Shown here one piece after another: positions 10,401 to 18,238 of a DNA stretch of 38,263 bases; position 1 is the first letter of the stretch; each line of letters opens with the position of its first letter. Both the position numbers and the translations under genes were made by a program. Origin of the DNA: Lachnospiraceae bacterium (GTDB lineage: Bacteria; Bacillota; Clostridia; Lachnospirales; Lachnospiraceae); contig JAILLW010000107.1 in assembly GCA_024692955.1 (NCBI GenBank), positions 1 to 38,263 on the forward strand, written 5' to 3'. The notes under the pieces were generated by a model that did not search any database, was not told the DNA's origin, and saw nothing but the letters and a program-made list of their open reading frames with translations.

Positions 10401-11636
10401 GAGATATATTACGGGGCGTATAAGCTTAAGGCCGGAGATTTAAAGTATAGTAAGGCCAAGCTCAAGACGGATACGAACCTTGATATTTCGGGTAAGGGTA
10501 ACTTTACCGGAACACTTGCAAATGTTGAGTTTAGGGTGCTTGATAAAAACGGGATCAAGGCCAATACGATAAAGATAAAGATAAAGGCGGAAAAGCATGT
10601 TTACAACGGTTCGGACCAGACGTTAAAACTTACGACAGAAGCACTACCCGGTGAACTGACCGTTACCGACGGGAGCGAAAAGAAGATTCTGGGTACGGGT
10701 GATTTTGACTTATCATACAAAAACAATAGAAATGCGGGTACAGCCACCGTTATCGTCAAAGGTAAAGGCACCTACAGGGGATCTGCTTCGGCAACCTTCA
10801 AGATCAGGGCTTACAGTGGGGCAGCAGTCAACGTAAACCTTGCTTCATCAGACACAATCTACTTCGATCCGGCAGGCTCAAAGCCCGGGCTGACTGTTAC
10901 GGCGAATCCAGGCGGAGTATTTGTGACTCTTGACGAGGGTATTGACTATACCGTTTCTTATACGAACAACAAGGCTGCGGGCCGGGGTAAGTATACCGTT
11001 AAGCTCAAGGGTAACTACAAGGGACACAAAGAAGTGACCGGAAGATTTACTATCGAAAAAGCCGGGTTCTATCCCAATGTTTCGGTAACCGTGTCGGATA
11101 TGACTTATAAGAAGAAGGGTAAGTATTATTCCATGGCGCTCGTCGCGTATAAAAACAGGCTGCTTAAAGAGAATAAGGATTATACCGTTAAATATTATAC
11201 GGATTATGATTGTACGGTACCGCTGCCTGCAAAATTTAGGCTTACCGGAGACGGAGCGGTCATCTATGCTAAAGTGAAAGGCAAGGGGAATTACGAGAGT
11301 ACGGAATACATAAAACCATATGTGATTCAAAAGCTTACGGCGACCAGGAAGATCGACCTTTCCAAGACGAGGGTAGTCGATAAGAACACCGGCAAGGCGA
11401 TAGCGGCACAGTTATACACCGGCAAGGCCGTATGTCCTGCGATCAAGGTTCAGTATAAGGAAGGTAAGACATGGAAGGATGTCGATGAGTCCCAGTATGA
11501 GTATAAATATTTCAACAACGTGCACAAAGGCAGGGCAACTATCCTTGTAGATGGCGTTGGATCCGAAGTGGCGGGCAGCAAAACGGCCGGATTCTCGATC
11601 GGGAAAAGGAGCTTCGGACTGTTTAACTGGCTGTAA
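7482..11636 (+). CDS. Large secreted surface protein: DUF6273-like domain, InlB/Flg_new-type repeats and C-terminal Ig-like repeats
   Basis: The function is unknown, probably a cell-surface or extracellular protein. The start at 7482 follows GGAGG with a 7-base spacer; ATG 7479 and GTG 7461 are alternatives. Signal peptide: residues 1-32, ending near VYA. An acidic linker (33-140) contains the motif SVSGD/SVSEN, made partly by an intragenic repeat (gatttatcggtttccg at 7758 and 7809). Residues 155-385 look like DUF6273 (GWWLRSSF, then SPAFNVNLA). Two Flg_new/InlB B-type repeats (about 522-590 and 780-845, ending in ALW/AIW) flank an InlB-like segment (593-661). Residues 880-1380 hold five to six Ig-like repeats with the signature DYTxxYxNN...KGKGNYKG. 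There is no LPXTG motif or C-terminal membrane helix; the protein ends in SFGLFNWL. Domain names are from memory of the families. Confidence 0.85.
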   Translation: MKKSTGKRLFAFLISIVLTVGGLGAGGVGVYAAEGAETGSQAGDIDLTADEVEAASEYITADPEMSGEEITVSGDNIIDAGDADADIAGDKEDLSVSGDEADSEGDDMEDLSVSENAADADENEITPEGSGGFDKNAANTMFGTSRMASPREPISNDDAWQGSYVWYGKWSGRPGNKFDPVPLKYRVLDKESRGIFTENDRTALLDCDYTLFATSLFYGKSSYAAGLGDYLNGEGFLNNDVFTVPESNAIVKSYKAKPDQDDGFSGMDEAKPYSFEPLKGCKIFLLDLREATRPSYGYRQKFNIYGGTSPIRNRIKNHYNGSLRPGWWLRSSFYDKTMKCFDGGCVYNEAGSISPRDVKEENDVNVSPAFNVNLANVLFSTAVEGPKGEWNTEYKFTLKDSDMTLSILSRPTVRGRNIIFPYSITGSNASKAEAVTVLILDKQFTAGNTNNANIIYYDKMSVSGSLTSGVADFDLPASLDISGWGSGYFVYFFAEDINGEHETDYASAPRTLRYDELNIFNYPVITFDPQGGSVTPASVMTGANGRIASLPVPKRSGYRFDGWSEDGTQSGIISSDTQFTSDTTVYALWSEDKHSITVNGGTANPGTASKGATVAIAAGAKTNHTFKNWTVVSGDVTIRDSNSASTTFVMGERDVTIRANYTFNGTMIDDIFVTVTEPANFASPASAVSEADKYTVTETKWIDTASEKVLGAADSFEKGKTYKVRISLKCSGGNTIFNTSPTGYINDSSEGVTVAQSGEGSATIEKSFTAKESTSDTTYTVYFDANGGSGTMAPVTSMKGYAVILPECTFIPPSEGMKFKQWDVGMPGDFASAGGKNFRAKAIWKDTAASFNVKFDNTGSDPYAGLNKITDGSGNVRYETVYTGGAVKPAVIVTGRDGILLKEGVDYTLKYSNNKNVDKKGKPAKVTVKGKGNYKGQKILKYYLIPADLAELQSRDKLIIPDQYVKSGSAPAPEIYYGAYKLKAGDLKYSKAKLKTDTNLDISGKGNFTGTLANVEFRVLDKNGIKANTIKIKIKAEKHVYNGSDQTLKLTTEALPGELTVTDGSEKKILGTGDFDLSYKNNRNAGTATVIVKGKGTYRGSASATFKIRAYSGAAVNVNLASSDTIYFDPAGSKPGLTVTANPGGVFVTLDEGIDYTVSYTNNKAAGRGKYTVKLKGNYKGHKEVTGRFTIEKAGFYPNVSVTVSDMTYKKKGKYYSMALVAYKNRLLKENKDYTVKYYTDYDCTVPLPAKFRLTGDGAVIYAKVKGKGNYESTEYIKPYVIQKLTATRKIDLSKTRVVDKNTGKAIAAQLYTGKAVCPAIKVQYKEGKTWKDVDESQYEYKYFNNVHKGRATILVDGVGSEVAGSKTAGFSIGKRSFGLFNWL
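11613..11634 (+). repeat. 22-bp direct repeat, right copy (C-terminal codons of the surface protein)
   Basis: This sequence encodes FGLFNWL at the end of the surface protein and is identical to 7441-7462 just upstream of the same gene. The two copies are in direct orientation about 4.2 kb apart. Confidence 0.9.
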
Positions 11637-11658
11637 AGCATAACTGAGGATAAAATTG

Positions 11659-11681
11659 GGAAAATGTCAACAAAACACTTT
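11659..11681 (+). repeat. 23-bp direct repeat, right copy
   Basis: This is a perfect copy of 7290-7312. Here it lies 25 bp after the 22-bp repeat and about 60 bp upstream of the lactonase-family gene. The potA -10 box and the palindrome are not conserved in this copy. Confidence 0.9.
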
Positions 11682-11744
11682 AATTTTGCCGGTGGATTTG
11701 TTAAAATATATCAGTTGTTATGAAAAAACACGGGAGTATGGTAT

Positions 11745-12806
11745 ATGGCTGACAAATATGTTGCTTATGTTTCGAGTTATACCTCCGGGAATAAAGTGCC
11801 CATGGGGATCAGCATCTATGATGTGGATGTCCGCAAGGGGAGGATGACCAAAAAGGATCAGGTGGAGATCACGAATTCTTCCTATATCACGATCTCGCAC
11901 AGCAGGAATTTCCTGTATTCCATCACGGATTTCGGTGTGGAATCCTACCGGATCAACAGTGCGGACGGCTCCCTTAAGATGCTGAACGCCGCGTCCATCA
12001 ACGGGATGCGGGGCTGCTATCTTTCCACGGATTATGAGGATAAGTTCCTCTTTACAGCCGGTTATCATGACGCGAAGCTTACGGTCCTCCGGCTCGGGAA
12101 GGACGGAAAGGTCGGAGAGATCACGGACGAGATCTATCATAAGGGTCTGGGGTCCGTTGCAGAGCGGAATTTCCGTCCGCATATCCAGTGCGTGAAGATG
12201 ACGAGGGACAACCGCTTTCTTATGGCGGCGGATCTCGGCATGGATCACATCGTGGTCTATGAACTCAATCATACAACGGGCAAACTCCGCCAGATGGACA
12301 TCATCCGTTCGGAGCAGGAGTCCGCGCCCCGCCATATCAAAGTAAGCAGGGACGGACAGTATGTCTACATTGTTCACGAACTGAAAAACTACATCGATGT
12401 TTATCATTATTCCGTTGACAGGAACGGCTCTCCGGAATTCGAGAAGATTCAGACGGTTCCCACCGTGAACGATTATCATGCTTCGAATTCCTCCGCGTCC
12501 GCCCTCAATATTTCCGAGGATTTCAAATACATTGTAAGCTCCAATGCCGGAGACAATTCCGCCGTGCTCTATTCGCTTGACGAAAAGACCGGTTTTCTGA
12601 AAAAACTTCTCTGTCTCCCGATCTCGGGAGATTATCCGAAGGATGTGGCACTCTTTCCGGATAACCGTCATCTGGTATCCCTCAATCAGGAATCCAACAC
12701 GATGACATTCTTTACCGTGGACACGAAAGCGGGGACGCTTGTGATGAACGGTCCGGAACTCCGTGTGGACAGGCCGAACTGCATTATCTTCTATAAACTG
12801 AGCTGA
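11745..12806 (+). CDS. Lactonase-family seven-bladed beta-propeller protein (6-phosphogluconolactonase-like)
   Basis: This 353-residue protein is of the COG2706/Pgl lactonase family, predicted to be a cytosolic beta-propeller. Repeating blade motifs are visible: YITISHSRNFLYSI, RGCYLSTDYEDKFLFTAGY, HIKVSRDGQYVYIVHE, ALNISEDFKYIVSSN and DVALFPDNRHLVSLN. Family members hydrolyse 6-phosphogluconolactone, but many relatives are uncharacterised, and no pentose-phosphate genes are nearby. A GGGAG ribosome binding site precedes the ATG. The promoter is unclear; TATATC at 11707 is a possible -10. The stop lies two bases before the next gene, so the two are likely cotranscribed. Confidence 0.82.
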   Translation: MADKYVAYVSSYTSGNKVPMGISIYDVDVRKGRMTKKDQVEITNSSYITISHSRNFLYSITDFGVESYRINSADGSLKMLNAASINGMRGCYLSTDYEDKFLFTAGYHDAKLTVLRLGKDGKVGEITDEIYHKGLGSVAERNFRPHIQCVKMTRDNRFLMAADLGMDHIVVYELNHTTGKLRQMDIIRSEQESAPRHIKVSRDGQYVYIVHELKNYIDVYHYSVDRNGSPEFEKIQTVPTVNDYHASNSSASALNISEDFKYIVSSNAGDNSAVLYSLDEKTGFLKKLLCLPISGDYPKDVALFPDNRHLVSLNQESNTMTFFTVDTKAGTLVMNGPELRVDRPNCIIFYKLS

Positions 12807-12808
12807 TC

Positions 12809-13891
12809 ATGATGCATAAGAAGTTTCACGAAAAAGCAAGGGATTTTTTCATCCGGATGGGCAAACAGCACCGGATCCTTCTGCCGGTCGCGGTAGTGGG
12901 CCTCGCGGTCACGATGATGATCACGGGGATCTGCTCCTTTATCGCCGGAGGGGCGAAACGCTTTGCCTGCGCGATCTTCGTGCTCTGCTTCTTCTTCATC
13001 GGAAACAGCTTCGCCTTTCCATATTTTAATTTTGATAACGGCTTTGTTGAGGAAGCAAAGGAGCCCGGTGAGGTATCCGCTTCGGATTCCGATCTTACCC
13101 TCGCCGACGCGGAGGGGGATGAAGCAAGGAGTCTTGATCACGTAACGTCGTCCGAGGCGGATGAGATCGTGGCGGATACGGATTTTTATTCGGTGGATGA
13201 TATCCTGAGCGAACTTGACGAAGCGGAACTTGAAGCGGTATGGGAAGCGGAGGATCCGGAGGAGCCCGGAAAAGAACCGGAAACCGAAAAAACGGATGCC
13301 GAGGAGTTAAAGCTCTTCGACGGCACCGACTGGCGGCTTGTTCTTATCAACAAGCAGCATCCGATCCCGGAAAACTATGAATTCACCCTCGGAAACCTGA
13401 CAAATACCATGCGCTGCGACGAGAGGATCATTCAGGATCTCGTCCTTATGATGCAGGCGGCAAAGGAGGACGGAGCGAACTTAAGGATCGCTTCTCCCTA
13501 CCGGAACGACGACCGGCAGACCTACCTTTTTAATAAGAAGATTGATTCCTACATGCGGTCCGGATACTCCTATATGGAAGCCTACAAGCTTGCTTCCCAG
13601 GCAGTAACGGTTCCGGGGGCCTCCGAGCATCAGGTGGGGCTTGCCATTGATTTTAATACGGATACCCATGTCTATCTCGATGAGGCTTTCGAGAATACGA
13701 AGGAAGGAAAATGGCTTCATGACCACTGCGCGGATTTCGGTTTCATCCTGCGTTATCCGAAGCATAAGGAGCCGGTCACCGGGATCGAGTACGAGCCCTG
13801 GCATTTCCGCTATGTAGGGAAGGAAGCCGCAAAGATCATCATGTCCGAGGAGATCTGCCTCGAGGAATTCTGGGATAAATACATAGAATGA
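12809..13891 (+). CDS. Membrane-anchored D-alanyl-D-alanine carboxypeptidase, VanY/M15B type
   Basis: This is a zinc peptidase that trims the terminal D-Ala from peptidoglycan stem peptides outside the membrane. The N-terminus carries two hydrophobic segments (residues 23-46 and 52-70). A strongly acidic Ser/Asp/Glu-rich spacer (about 78-168) follows, then the VanY domain from 170 to 350. Metal and catalytic residues are in SEHQVGLAID (H274, D281) and YEPWHF (E329, H332), and SPYRNDDRQ is the usual family loop. It is not part of a vancomycin-resistance cluster, so housekeeping cell-wall maturation is more likely. The start is uncertain (12809 or 12812), with no strong ribosome binding site. 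The stop overlaps tgt by ATGA. Confidence 0.88.
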   Translation: MMHKKFHEKARDFFIRMGKQHRILLPVAVVGLAVTMMITGICSFIAGGAKRFACAIFVLCFFFIGNSFAFPYFNFDNGFVEEAKEPGEVSASDSDLTLADAEGDEARSLDHVTSSEADEIVADTDFYSVDDILSELDEAELEAVWEAEDPEEPGKEPETEKTDAEELKLFDGTDWRLVLINKQHPIPENYEFTLGNLTNTMRCDERIIQDLVLMMQAAKEDGANLRIASPYRNDDRQTYLFNKKIDSYMRSGYSYMEAYKLASQAVTVPGASEHQVGLAIDFNTDTHVYLDEAFENTKEGKWLHDHCADFGFILRYPKHKEPVTGIEYEPWHFRYVGKEAAKIIMSEEICLEEFWDKYIE

Positions 13892-15027
13892 ACGATCATT
13901 TCAGGATCCTGAAAAAAGACGGCAGCGCAAGGAGAGGGACGTTTATGACGCCTCACGGCGCGATCGAGACTCCCGTCTTTATGAATGTGGGTACCGTGGC
14001 GGCCATAAAGGGCGCCGTTTCCACCATGGATCTTAAGGAGATCGGCTGTCAGGTGGAACTCTCAAACACCTACCATCTGCATGTGCGTCCGGGGGATGAA
14101 CTGATCCGGGAACTCGGAGGTTTACATAAGTTCATGAACTGGGACCGGCCGATCCTTACGGATTCGGGCGGCTTTCAGGTCTTTTCCCTGGCCACCCTGA
14201 GACAGATCCGGGAAGAAGGCGTGACTTTCCGCTCCCATATCGACGGGAGAAAGATCTTTATGGGACCGGAGGAGAGTATGCGCATCCAGTCAAACCTCGG
14301 CTCAACCATCGCGATGGCCTTTGATGAATGCCCAAGCTCCCGCGCGGACAGATCCTACGTGAAGGCCTCCGCGGACAGGACTTTCCGCTGGCTTACGCGC
14401 TGCAAAGAAGAGCTTGAACGGCTGAACGGACTTCCGGATACCGTGAACAGGGAGCAGATGCTCTTCGGGATTAATCAGGGCGCGGTTTATGAAGAGATCC
14501 GGATCGAACATGCGAAAAGGATCTCGGAACTTGATCTCCCGGGATACGCCATCGGAGGGCTTGCCGTGGGCGAGACCCATGAGGAGATGTATCATATTAT
14601 AGAGACCACGGTTCCTCACCTTCCGGAGGAGAAACCGGTATATCTTATGGGAGTCGGAACCCCCGCCAATATCCTTGAGGCGGTGGAGCGGGGCGTTGAC
14701 TTCTTTGACTGCGTATACCCGTCAAGAAACGGACGTCACGGTCACGTCTATACGGATGATGGGAAACTGAACCTTCTTAATCAGTGCTTTGAAAAGGATG
14801 CCCGTCCCATTATGGAGGGCTGCGGCTGTCCTGCCTGCAGGGATTATTCAAGAGCCTATATCAGGCATCTTCTCAAGGCAAAGGAGATGCTGGGCCTCAG
14901 GCTCTGTGTTCTGCACAATCTTCATTATTATAATTCCATGATGGGGCAGATCCGGGAAGCGATCGAAGAAGGACGCTTTTCGGAGTATAAAAAGAAAAAG
15001 CTTTCCGGCTATCGGGCCGGGGAGTGA
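13888..15027 (+). CDS. tgt: tRNA-guanine transglycosylase (queuine/preQ1 tRNA-ribosyltransferase)
   Basis: Tgt exchanges guanine 34 for preQ1 (or queuine) in GUN-anticodon tRNAs. It is 379 residues long, the typical bacterial size. The substrate-binding motif TDSGGFQVFS occupies residues 91-100, the nucleophile region is FDCVYPSRNGRHGHVY, and the zinc site is CGCPAC followed after 25 residues by the histidine of VLHNLH. All expected residues are present. It is translationally coupled to the VanY gene, and yajC follows after a promoter, the common tgt-yajC order. Queuosine synthesis genes are not in the window. Confidence 0.96.
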   Translation: MNDHFRILKKDGSARRGTFMTPHGAIETPVFMNVGTVAAIKGAVSTMDLKEIGCQVELSNTYHLHVRPGDELIRELGGLHKFMNWDRPILTDSGGFQVFSLATLRQIREEGVTFRSHIDGRKIFMGPEESMRIQSNLGSTIAMAFDECPSSRADRSYVKASADRTFRWLTRCKEELERLNGLPDTVNREQMLFGINQGAVYEEIRIEHAKRISELDLPGYAIGGLAVGETHEEMYHIIETTVPHLPEEKPVYLMGVGTPANILEAVERGVDFFDCVYPSRNGRHGHVYTDDGKLNLLNQCFEKDARPIMEGCGCPACRDYSRAYIRHLLKAKEMLGLRLCVLHNLHYYNSMMGQIREAIEEGRFSEYKKKKLSGYRAGE

Positions 15028-15041
15028 TCCTTGTTTTTCTC

Positions 15042-15070
15042 TTGTTTTTTCACCTTAAGTTGTGTATAGT
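15042..15070 (+). promoter_or_regulatory. Promoter for yajC-leuB-ilvD-ilvB-serC-serA
   Basis: TTGTTT (15042-15047) is followed after 17 bases by TATAGT (15065-15070). Transcription would start near 15077, just at a small hairpin, AAGGCGC-tttgtcg-GCGCCTT (15076-15096). No T-box or leucine-rich leader peptide is visible in the short leader. Confidence 0.6.
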
Positions 15071-15124
15071 AGGAAAAGGCGCTTTGTCGGCGCCTTAACT
15101 TTGATTGCGAAAAAGGAGTGAATT

Positions 15125-15448
15125 ATGGGAATCTTACTTACGGAAGGCACCGGTATCATGGGACAGGGAGCAGGCGGCTGGCTCTTTACGATCGCTTATA
15201 TCGTTCTGATCGTCGGCTTTATCTATTTCTTCATGGTACGTCCCCAGAAAAAGGAACAGAAGAAGATGGCGGATATGCTCTCGACCCTTGAAAAGGGCGA
15301 CTGTGTTCTTACTACCAGCGGCTTCTACGGGATCGTGATCGACATTACGGATGATACCGTGATCGTGGAATTCGGCAATAACAAGAACTGCCGCATCCCG
15401 ATGCAGAAATCCGCGATCTCCCAGATCGAGAAGGCGGAGGAAGCATAA
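15125..15448 (+). CDS. yajC: Preprotein translocase accessory subunit YajC
   Basis: YajC is a small single-pass membrane protein associated with the SecDF complex. It is 107 residues long, with one transmembrane helix (about residues 19-38, LFTIAYIVLIVGFIYFFMV) followed directly by the family signature RPQKKEQKK and a small beta domain containing GDCVLTTSGFYGIV. AAAAAGGAGTGAATT gives a good ribosome binding site. Instead of secD/secF, the next gene is leuB, whose ATG follows the yajC stop directly. Confidence 0.94.
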   Translation: MGILLTEGTGIMGQGAGGWLFTIAYIVLIVGFIYFFMVRPQKKEQKKMADMLSTLEKGDCVLTTSGFYGIVIDITDDTVIVEFGNNKNCRIPMQKSAISQIEKAEEA

Positions 15449-16543
15449 ATGAAACTGAACATCGCGGTCATAAAAGGAGACGGTATCGGACCGGAGATCG
15501 TCAATGAAGCCCTGAGGGTACTTCAAAAGACGGCGGGCCTTTACGGACACGAACTGTCCCTTAAGGAAGTGCTCCTTGGCGGGGCTTCCATCGATGCGTT
15601 CGGACGCCCCCTTACCGATGAAACGATCGAAGTCTGCAGGGCTTCCGATGCGGTCCTGATGGGCTCCATCGGCGGAGATACCAACACCTCGCCCTGGTAT
15701 AAACTGGAGCCGCATCTTCGCCCCGAGGCGGGACTTCTCGGGATCCGGAAGGCTCTCGGTCTTTTCGCAAACTTAAGGCCCGCATATCTATACGAGGTGC
15801 TTGCGGACGCCTGTCCTTTAAAGAAGGAGATCTCGGCGAAGGGTTTCGACCTTCTTATCATGCGGGAACTGACCGGCGGCCTGTATTTCGGAGAACGGAA
15901 GACCGTGACCGAAAACGGGATCCGCAAAGCCGTCGACACCCTGACTTACGATGAAAACGAGATCAGGAGGATCGCAATCAGGGCTTTCGAGATCGCGAGG
16001 AAACGAAAGAAAAAGGTGACCAGCGTCGACAAGGCAAACGTGCTCGACTCCTCGAGGCTGTGGCGGGCGGTGGTAAATGAAGTATCGGCGGACTATCCGG
16101 ACGTTGTACTTGAACATATGCTGGTGGACAACTGCGCAATGCAGCTGGTAAAGGATCCCGCGCAGTTTGACGTTGTGCTTACCGAGAATATGTTCGGGGA
16201 TATCCTTTCGGATGAAGCCTCCATGATCACGGGCTCCATCGGAATGCTTTCCTCGGCATCCCTGAACGATACGAAACTGGGACTCTACGAACCGTCCCAC
16301 GGTTCCGCGCCGGATATCGCCGGAAAGAACATCGCGAATCCCATCGCGACGATCTTAAGCGCGGCGATGATGCTCCGCTACTCCTTCGACCTTGACAGGG
16401 AGGCGGATGATATCGAAAATGCGGTGAGGACCGTATTGAATGAAGGCTTCAGAACAAAGGACATTTACTCGGAAGGAATGAAGGAACTCAGCTGTTCCGG
16501 GATGGGCGAGATGATCGCCGGACATATAAAAGGAGGATCATGA
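15449..16543 (+). CDS. leuB: 3-isopropylmalate dehydrogenase
   Basis: LeuB catalyses the NAD-dependent oxidative decarboxylation of 3-isopropylmalate in leucine synthesis. The 364-residue length is normal. Motifs include GDGIGPEIV at residues 10-18, [17 protein letters not shown], the substrate-binding [11 protein letters not shown], the catalytic [14 protein letters not shown], the metal-binding [26 protein letters not shown], and the nucleotide-binding [13 protein letters not shown]. The R/L pattern [15 protein letters not shown] is leuB-like rather than isocitrate dehydrogenase-like. leuA, leuC and leuD are absent here. The gene lies between yajC and ilvD with no gaps. Confidence 0.95.
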   Translation: MKLNIAVIKGDGIGPEIVNEALRVLQKTAGLYGHELSLKEVLLGGASIDAFGRPLTDETIEVCRASDAVLMGSIGGDTNTSPWYKLEPHLRPEAGLLGIRKALGLFANLRPAYLYEVLADACPLKKEISAKGFDLLIMRELTGGLYFGERKTVTENGIRKAVDTLTYDENEIRRIAIRAFEIARKRKKKVTSVDKANVLDSSRLWRAVVNEVSADYPDVVLEHMLVDNCAMQLVKDPAQFDVVLTENMFGDILSDEASMITGSIGMLSSASLNDTKLGLYEPSHGSAPDIAGKNIANPIATILSAAMMLRYSFDLDREADDIENAVRTVLNEGFRTKDIYSEGMKELSCSGMGEMIAGHIKGGS

Positions 16544-18210
16544 TGCGCAGTGATTCGGTAAAGCAAGGTACTGCCCAGGCGCCTCACAGAAGTCTTTTCA
16601 ATGCGCTTGGTTATACGGAGGAAGAAAGGAAACGGCCCCTTATCGGGATCGTGAATTCCTATAATGAGATCGTGCCCGGACATATGAACCTGGACAAGAT
16701 CACCGAAGCCGTGAAACTCGGTGTCGCAATGGCGGGAGGAACTCCCGTTGTCTTCCCGGCGATCGCGGTCTGCGACGGTATCGCGATGGGGCATGTCGGA
16801 ATGAAGTATTCTCTGGTGACGAGGGACCTCATTGCGGATTCCACGGAGTGTATGGCGCTGGCACACGGGTTCGACGGACTCGTGATGATCCCCAACTGCG
16901 ACAAGAATGTGCCGGGTCTTCTTATGGCGGCTGCGCGTGTGAACATCCCGACGGTCTTCGTATCCGGAGGACCGATGCTTGCGGGGCATGTGCACGGAAA
17001 GAAGCGTTCCCTGTCTTCCATGTTTGAAGCGGTGGGAGAGCTTGCCGCGGGGAAGATCGATGAAGAGGAACTTGCCTATTTTGAGGAGCATGTCTGCCCG
17101 ACCTGCGGCTCCTGCTCAGGAATGTATACCGCGAATTCCATGAACTGTCTGACGGAAGCCCTGGGCATGGGACTTCGCGGCAACGGGACGATCCCGGCCG
17201 TGTATTCCGAGAGGATCCGTCTTGCGAAGCATGCTGGCATGAAGGTGATGGAACTTGTGGAAAAGAACATCAGGCCCAGGGACATCATGACCGAAAAGGC
17301 CTTTATGAACGCGCTGACCGTGGATATGGCCCTTGGCTGTTCAACGAACTCCATGCTTCATCTTCCCGCGATCGCCCATGAGGCAGGCGTGGAACTGAAC
17401 CTTGATATTGCGAACGAACTGTCCGCGAAGACTCCGAACCTCTGCCACCTTGCTCCCGCGGGGCCTACCTATATGGAGGATCTCAATGAAGCAGGCGGCG
17501 TATACGCTGTAATGAAGGAACTTACAAAGAAGGATCTGCTCTATACGGATCTGATCACGGCGACCGGAAAGACGGTAGCCGAGAATATCAAAGACGCGGT
17601 CAACCTTAATCCGGATGTGATCCGTCCGGTGGAAAACCCCTATTCGGAAACCGGCGGGATCGCGGTTTTAAAGGGCAATCTGGCACCGGATTCCGGAGTG
17701 GTGAAGCGTTCGGCCGTGGTGCCCGAGATGATGGTGCATGAAGGCCCCGCAAGAGTCTTCGACTGCGAGGAAGATGCGATCGAGGCCATCAAGGGCGGAA
17801 AGATCGTTGCGGGAGATGTGGTGGTGATCCGTTATGAAGGACCGAAGGGCGGCCCCGGCATGCGTGAGATGCTGAACCCTACCTCCGCCATCGCGGGAAT
17901 GGGACTCGGTTCCTCGGTAGCCCTGATCACGGACGGACGATTCTCCGGAGCGAGCCGCGGAGCCTCCATCGGACATGTATCACCGGAAGCGGCGGTGGGC
18001 GGCCCCATCGCGCTGGTGAAAGAAGGGGATATCATTTCCATAGACATCCCGAACAATTCTCTGAACATGAAGGTCTCCGGGGAAGAACTTGAACGGCGGC
18101 GCGCGGAATGGAAGCCCGCGAAGGTGAACGAAGTGACGGGCTATCTTGCAAGATACCGCGAACTGGTTACCAGCGGAAACCGCGGCGCGATCCTCGAGAT
18201 CCGAAAATAA
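16543..18210 (+). CDS. ilvD: Dihydroxy-acid dehydratase
   Basis: IlvD dehydrates dihydroxy-isovalerate and dihydroxy-methylvalerate in valine and isoleucine synthesis; it is an iron-sulfur enzyme. Cluster and signature residues are in [13 protein letters not shown] and [18 protein letters not shown]. The C-terminal motif [25 protein letters not shown] is complete. The second of two adjacent ATGs (16543) is preferred because it sits six bases after AGGAGG; the first (16540) would be only three bases away. The start overlaps the leuB stop by one base. At 555 residues it is full length. Confidence 0.96.
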   Translation: MRSDSVKQGTAQAPHRSLFNALGYTEEERKRPLIGIVNSYNEIVPGHMNLDKITEAVKLGVAMAGGTPVVFPAIAVCDGIAMGHVGMKYSLVTRDLIADSTECMALAHGFDGLVMIPNCDKNVPGLLMAAARVNIPTVFVSGGPMLAGHVHGKKRSLSSMFEAVGELAAGKIDEEELAYFEEHVCPTCGSCSGMYTANSMNCLTEALGMGLRGNGTIPAVYSERIRLAKHAGMKVMELVEKNIRPRDIMTEKAFMNALTVDMALGCSTNSMLHLPAIAHEAGVELNLDIANELSAKTPNLCHLAPAGPTYMEDLNEAGGVYAVMKELTKKDLLYTDLITATGKTVAENIKDAVNLNPDVIRPVENPYSETGGIAVLKGNLAPDSGVVKRSAVVPEMMVHEGPARVFDCEEDAIEAIKGGKIVAGDVVVIRYEGPKGGPGMREMLNPTSAIAGMGLGSSVALITDGRFSGASRGASIGHVSPEAAVGGPIALVKEGDIISIDIPNNSLNMKVSGEELERRRAEWKPAKVNEVTGYLARYRELVTSGNRGAILEIRK

Positions 18211-18238
18211 CGGAAAGACCAGGAAGGAAGCAAAGATC

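Noticed and set aside
9840-11400. Tandem DNA repeats in the Ig-like region as a phase-variable locus
   Set aside because: The protein repeats are similar in motif only; the DNA copies have diverged, and no homopolymer or short tandem tract suited to slippage was seen.
15076-15096. Attenuator or T-box in front of the leuB/ilv operon
   Set aside because: The hairpin is short, has no U-run and no leader peptide or T-box consensus; it probably only protects the mRNA 5' end or is the start of the transcript.
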